From the NCBI RefSeq assembly GCF_001548115.1, contig NZ_AP014821.1:310001-374000 (forward strand): 64,000 nucleotides of DNA, written 5' to 3'. Source of the stretch: Geminocystis sp. NIES-3709 (lineage in GTDB: Bacteria; Cyanobacteriota; Cyanobacteriia; Cyanobacteriales; Cyanobacteriaceae). A model generated the notes under the pieces. The model did no database searches and was not told where the DNA came from. It saw nothing but the letters and a program-made list of their open reading frames with translations. Below, in pieces: positions 63,734 to 64,000 of this stretch (positions within the stretch are counted from its first letter, which is position 1; each line of letters begins with the position of its first letter). A program made the position numbers and the translations under genes.

Positions 63734-63890
63734 TCAATATTAAAAAATGTCTTTAAGCTAAGAGTCATTTAACTTGCATTAATCAAATTTTCCTTATTCT
63801 TAAATTTTTTACTCCAATTTATCTCTAATTTATTTTCATTTAGTAGCCTTGTAATTGTTTTTTCCAACTCATTATTTCTTCTCATAAATC

Positions 63891-64000
63891 CTATAACATA
63901 TATTCTAAATAGGTAGATAGGATTCGATCACCCCAAAACATAGTTGAAATTGCTCCTAATACTAAGAAGGGGCCAAAAGGCATAGGTTGACCTTTTTTAA
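63891..64000 (-). CDS. pilD: prepilin peptidase (A24 family), 3' end only
   Basis: Only the last 36 codons are in the window: KKGQPMPFGPFLVLGAISTM then FWGDRILSTYLEYML and TAG. The GxxIPFGPFLxLGAxxxxxxGxxI pattern is the C-terminal end of type IV prepilin leader peptidase/N-methyltransferase (PilD). It would cleave and methylate type IV pilins and competence pseudopilins. The rest lies beyond base 64000. Same strand as tatC, 294 bp upstream of it. Confidence 0.8.
   Translation of the reverse strand, partial: KKGQPMPFGPFLVLGAISTMFWGDRILSTYLEYML

Noticed and set aside
1-64000. CRISPR arrays, rRNA operons, prophage or intact insertion sequences
   Set aside because: No regularly spaced direct repeats with unique spacers, no rRNA sequence and no full transposase or phage gene were seen.

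Overview
The window comes from a low-GC unicellular cyanobacterium. Evidence: a Photosystem II subunit gene (psb30/ycf12), phosphoribulokinase, the PII/NtcA partner pair pipX-pipY, the clock kinase sasA, the zwf-opcA pair, Tab2, Ycf23 and Ycf29/Rre1-type plastid-shared genes, and many CGATCG/GCGATCGC (HIP1-like) sites scattered through genes. Base composition and gene set resemble Geminocystis/Cyanobacterium-type genomes, but the genus is an inference. There is no rRNA, CRISPR array, phage or intact transposase.

Layout. 1-5.7 kb: membrane alpha/beta hydrolase, a dead histone-deacetylase-family gene, a glycosyltransferase, gcvH, an ExbB/ExbD pair and a ComFB-domain protein. 5.9-11.6 kb: proS, then a siderophore/heme-type ABC importer (two BtuC/FecCD permeases and a divergent ATPase) whose permease genes are separated by a YefM-YoeB toxin-antitoxin pair. 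11.6-15.3 kb: accessory stretch with decayed antitoxin genes, small enzymes, a MITE-like repeat and a Fur-box-like site. 15.4-22.8 kb: moaC, tRNA-Arg, ycf23-like gene, HAD phosphatase, queG, psb30, an archaeal-type class I lysyl-tRNA synthetase and an isolated ureF. 23-26 kb: zwf-opcA, the entry to the oxidative pentose phosphate pathway and its activator. 26.3-32.1 kb: LysR regulator, DUF2808 protein, small heat-shock protein, Rre1-like regulator, thioredoxin-like ferredoxin and an FAD oxidase, with several repeats between them. 32.7-45.8 kb: sasA, grpE-dnaK, pipX-pipY, slipin, glgP, folD, a frameshifted lipoprotein gene, a HExxH protein, a BioD/Pta-like protein and hisB. 45.9-54.8 kb: PIN protein, tab2, leuD, tRNA-Ser, prk, CHAD, DUF4079, Uma2, rsmB and TerB. 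55.3-64 kb: stand-alone KdpD sensor domain, DedA, an NrtABD-like ABC transporter, hisS, tatC and the 3' end of a prepilin peptidase gene.

Most notable: the leader of the NrtABD-like transporter operon carries a clear ydaO/yuaA-type cyclic di-AMP riboswitch on the minus strand (about 60661-60808). A stand-alone KdpD N-terminal/USP protein and a ComFB-domain protein, both from families with reported cyclic-dinucleotide binding members, lie in the same window. Three families of non-coding inverted-repeat elements (MITE-like) are also seen. Two copies of one family run into the 3' ends of genes and supply their last codons and stop.
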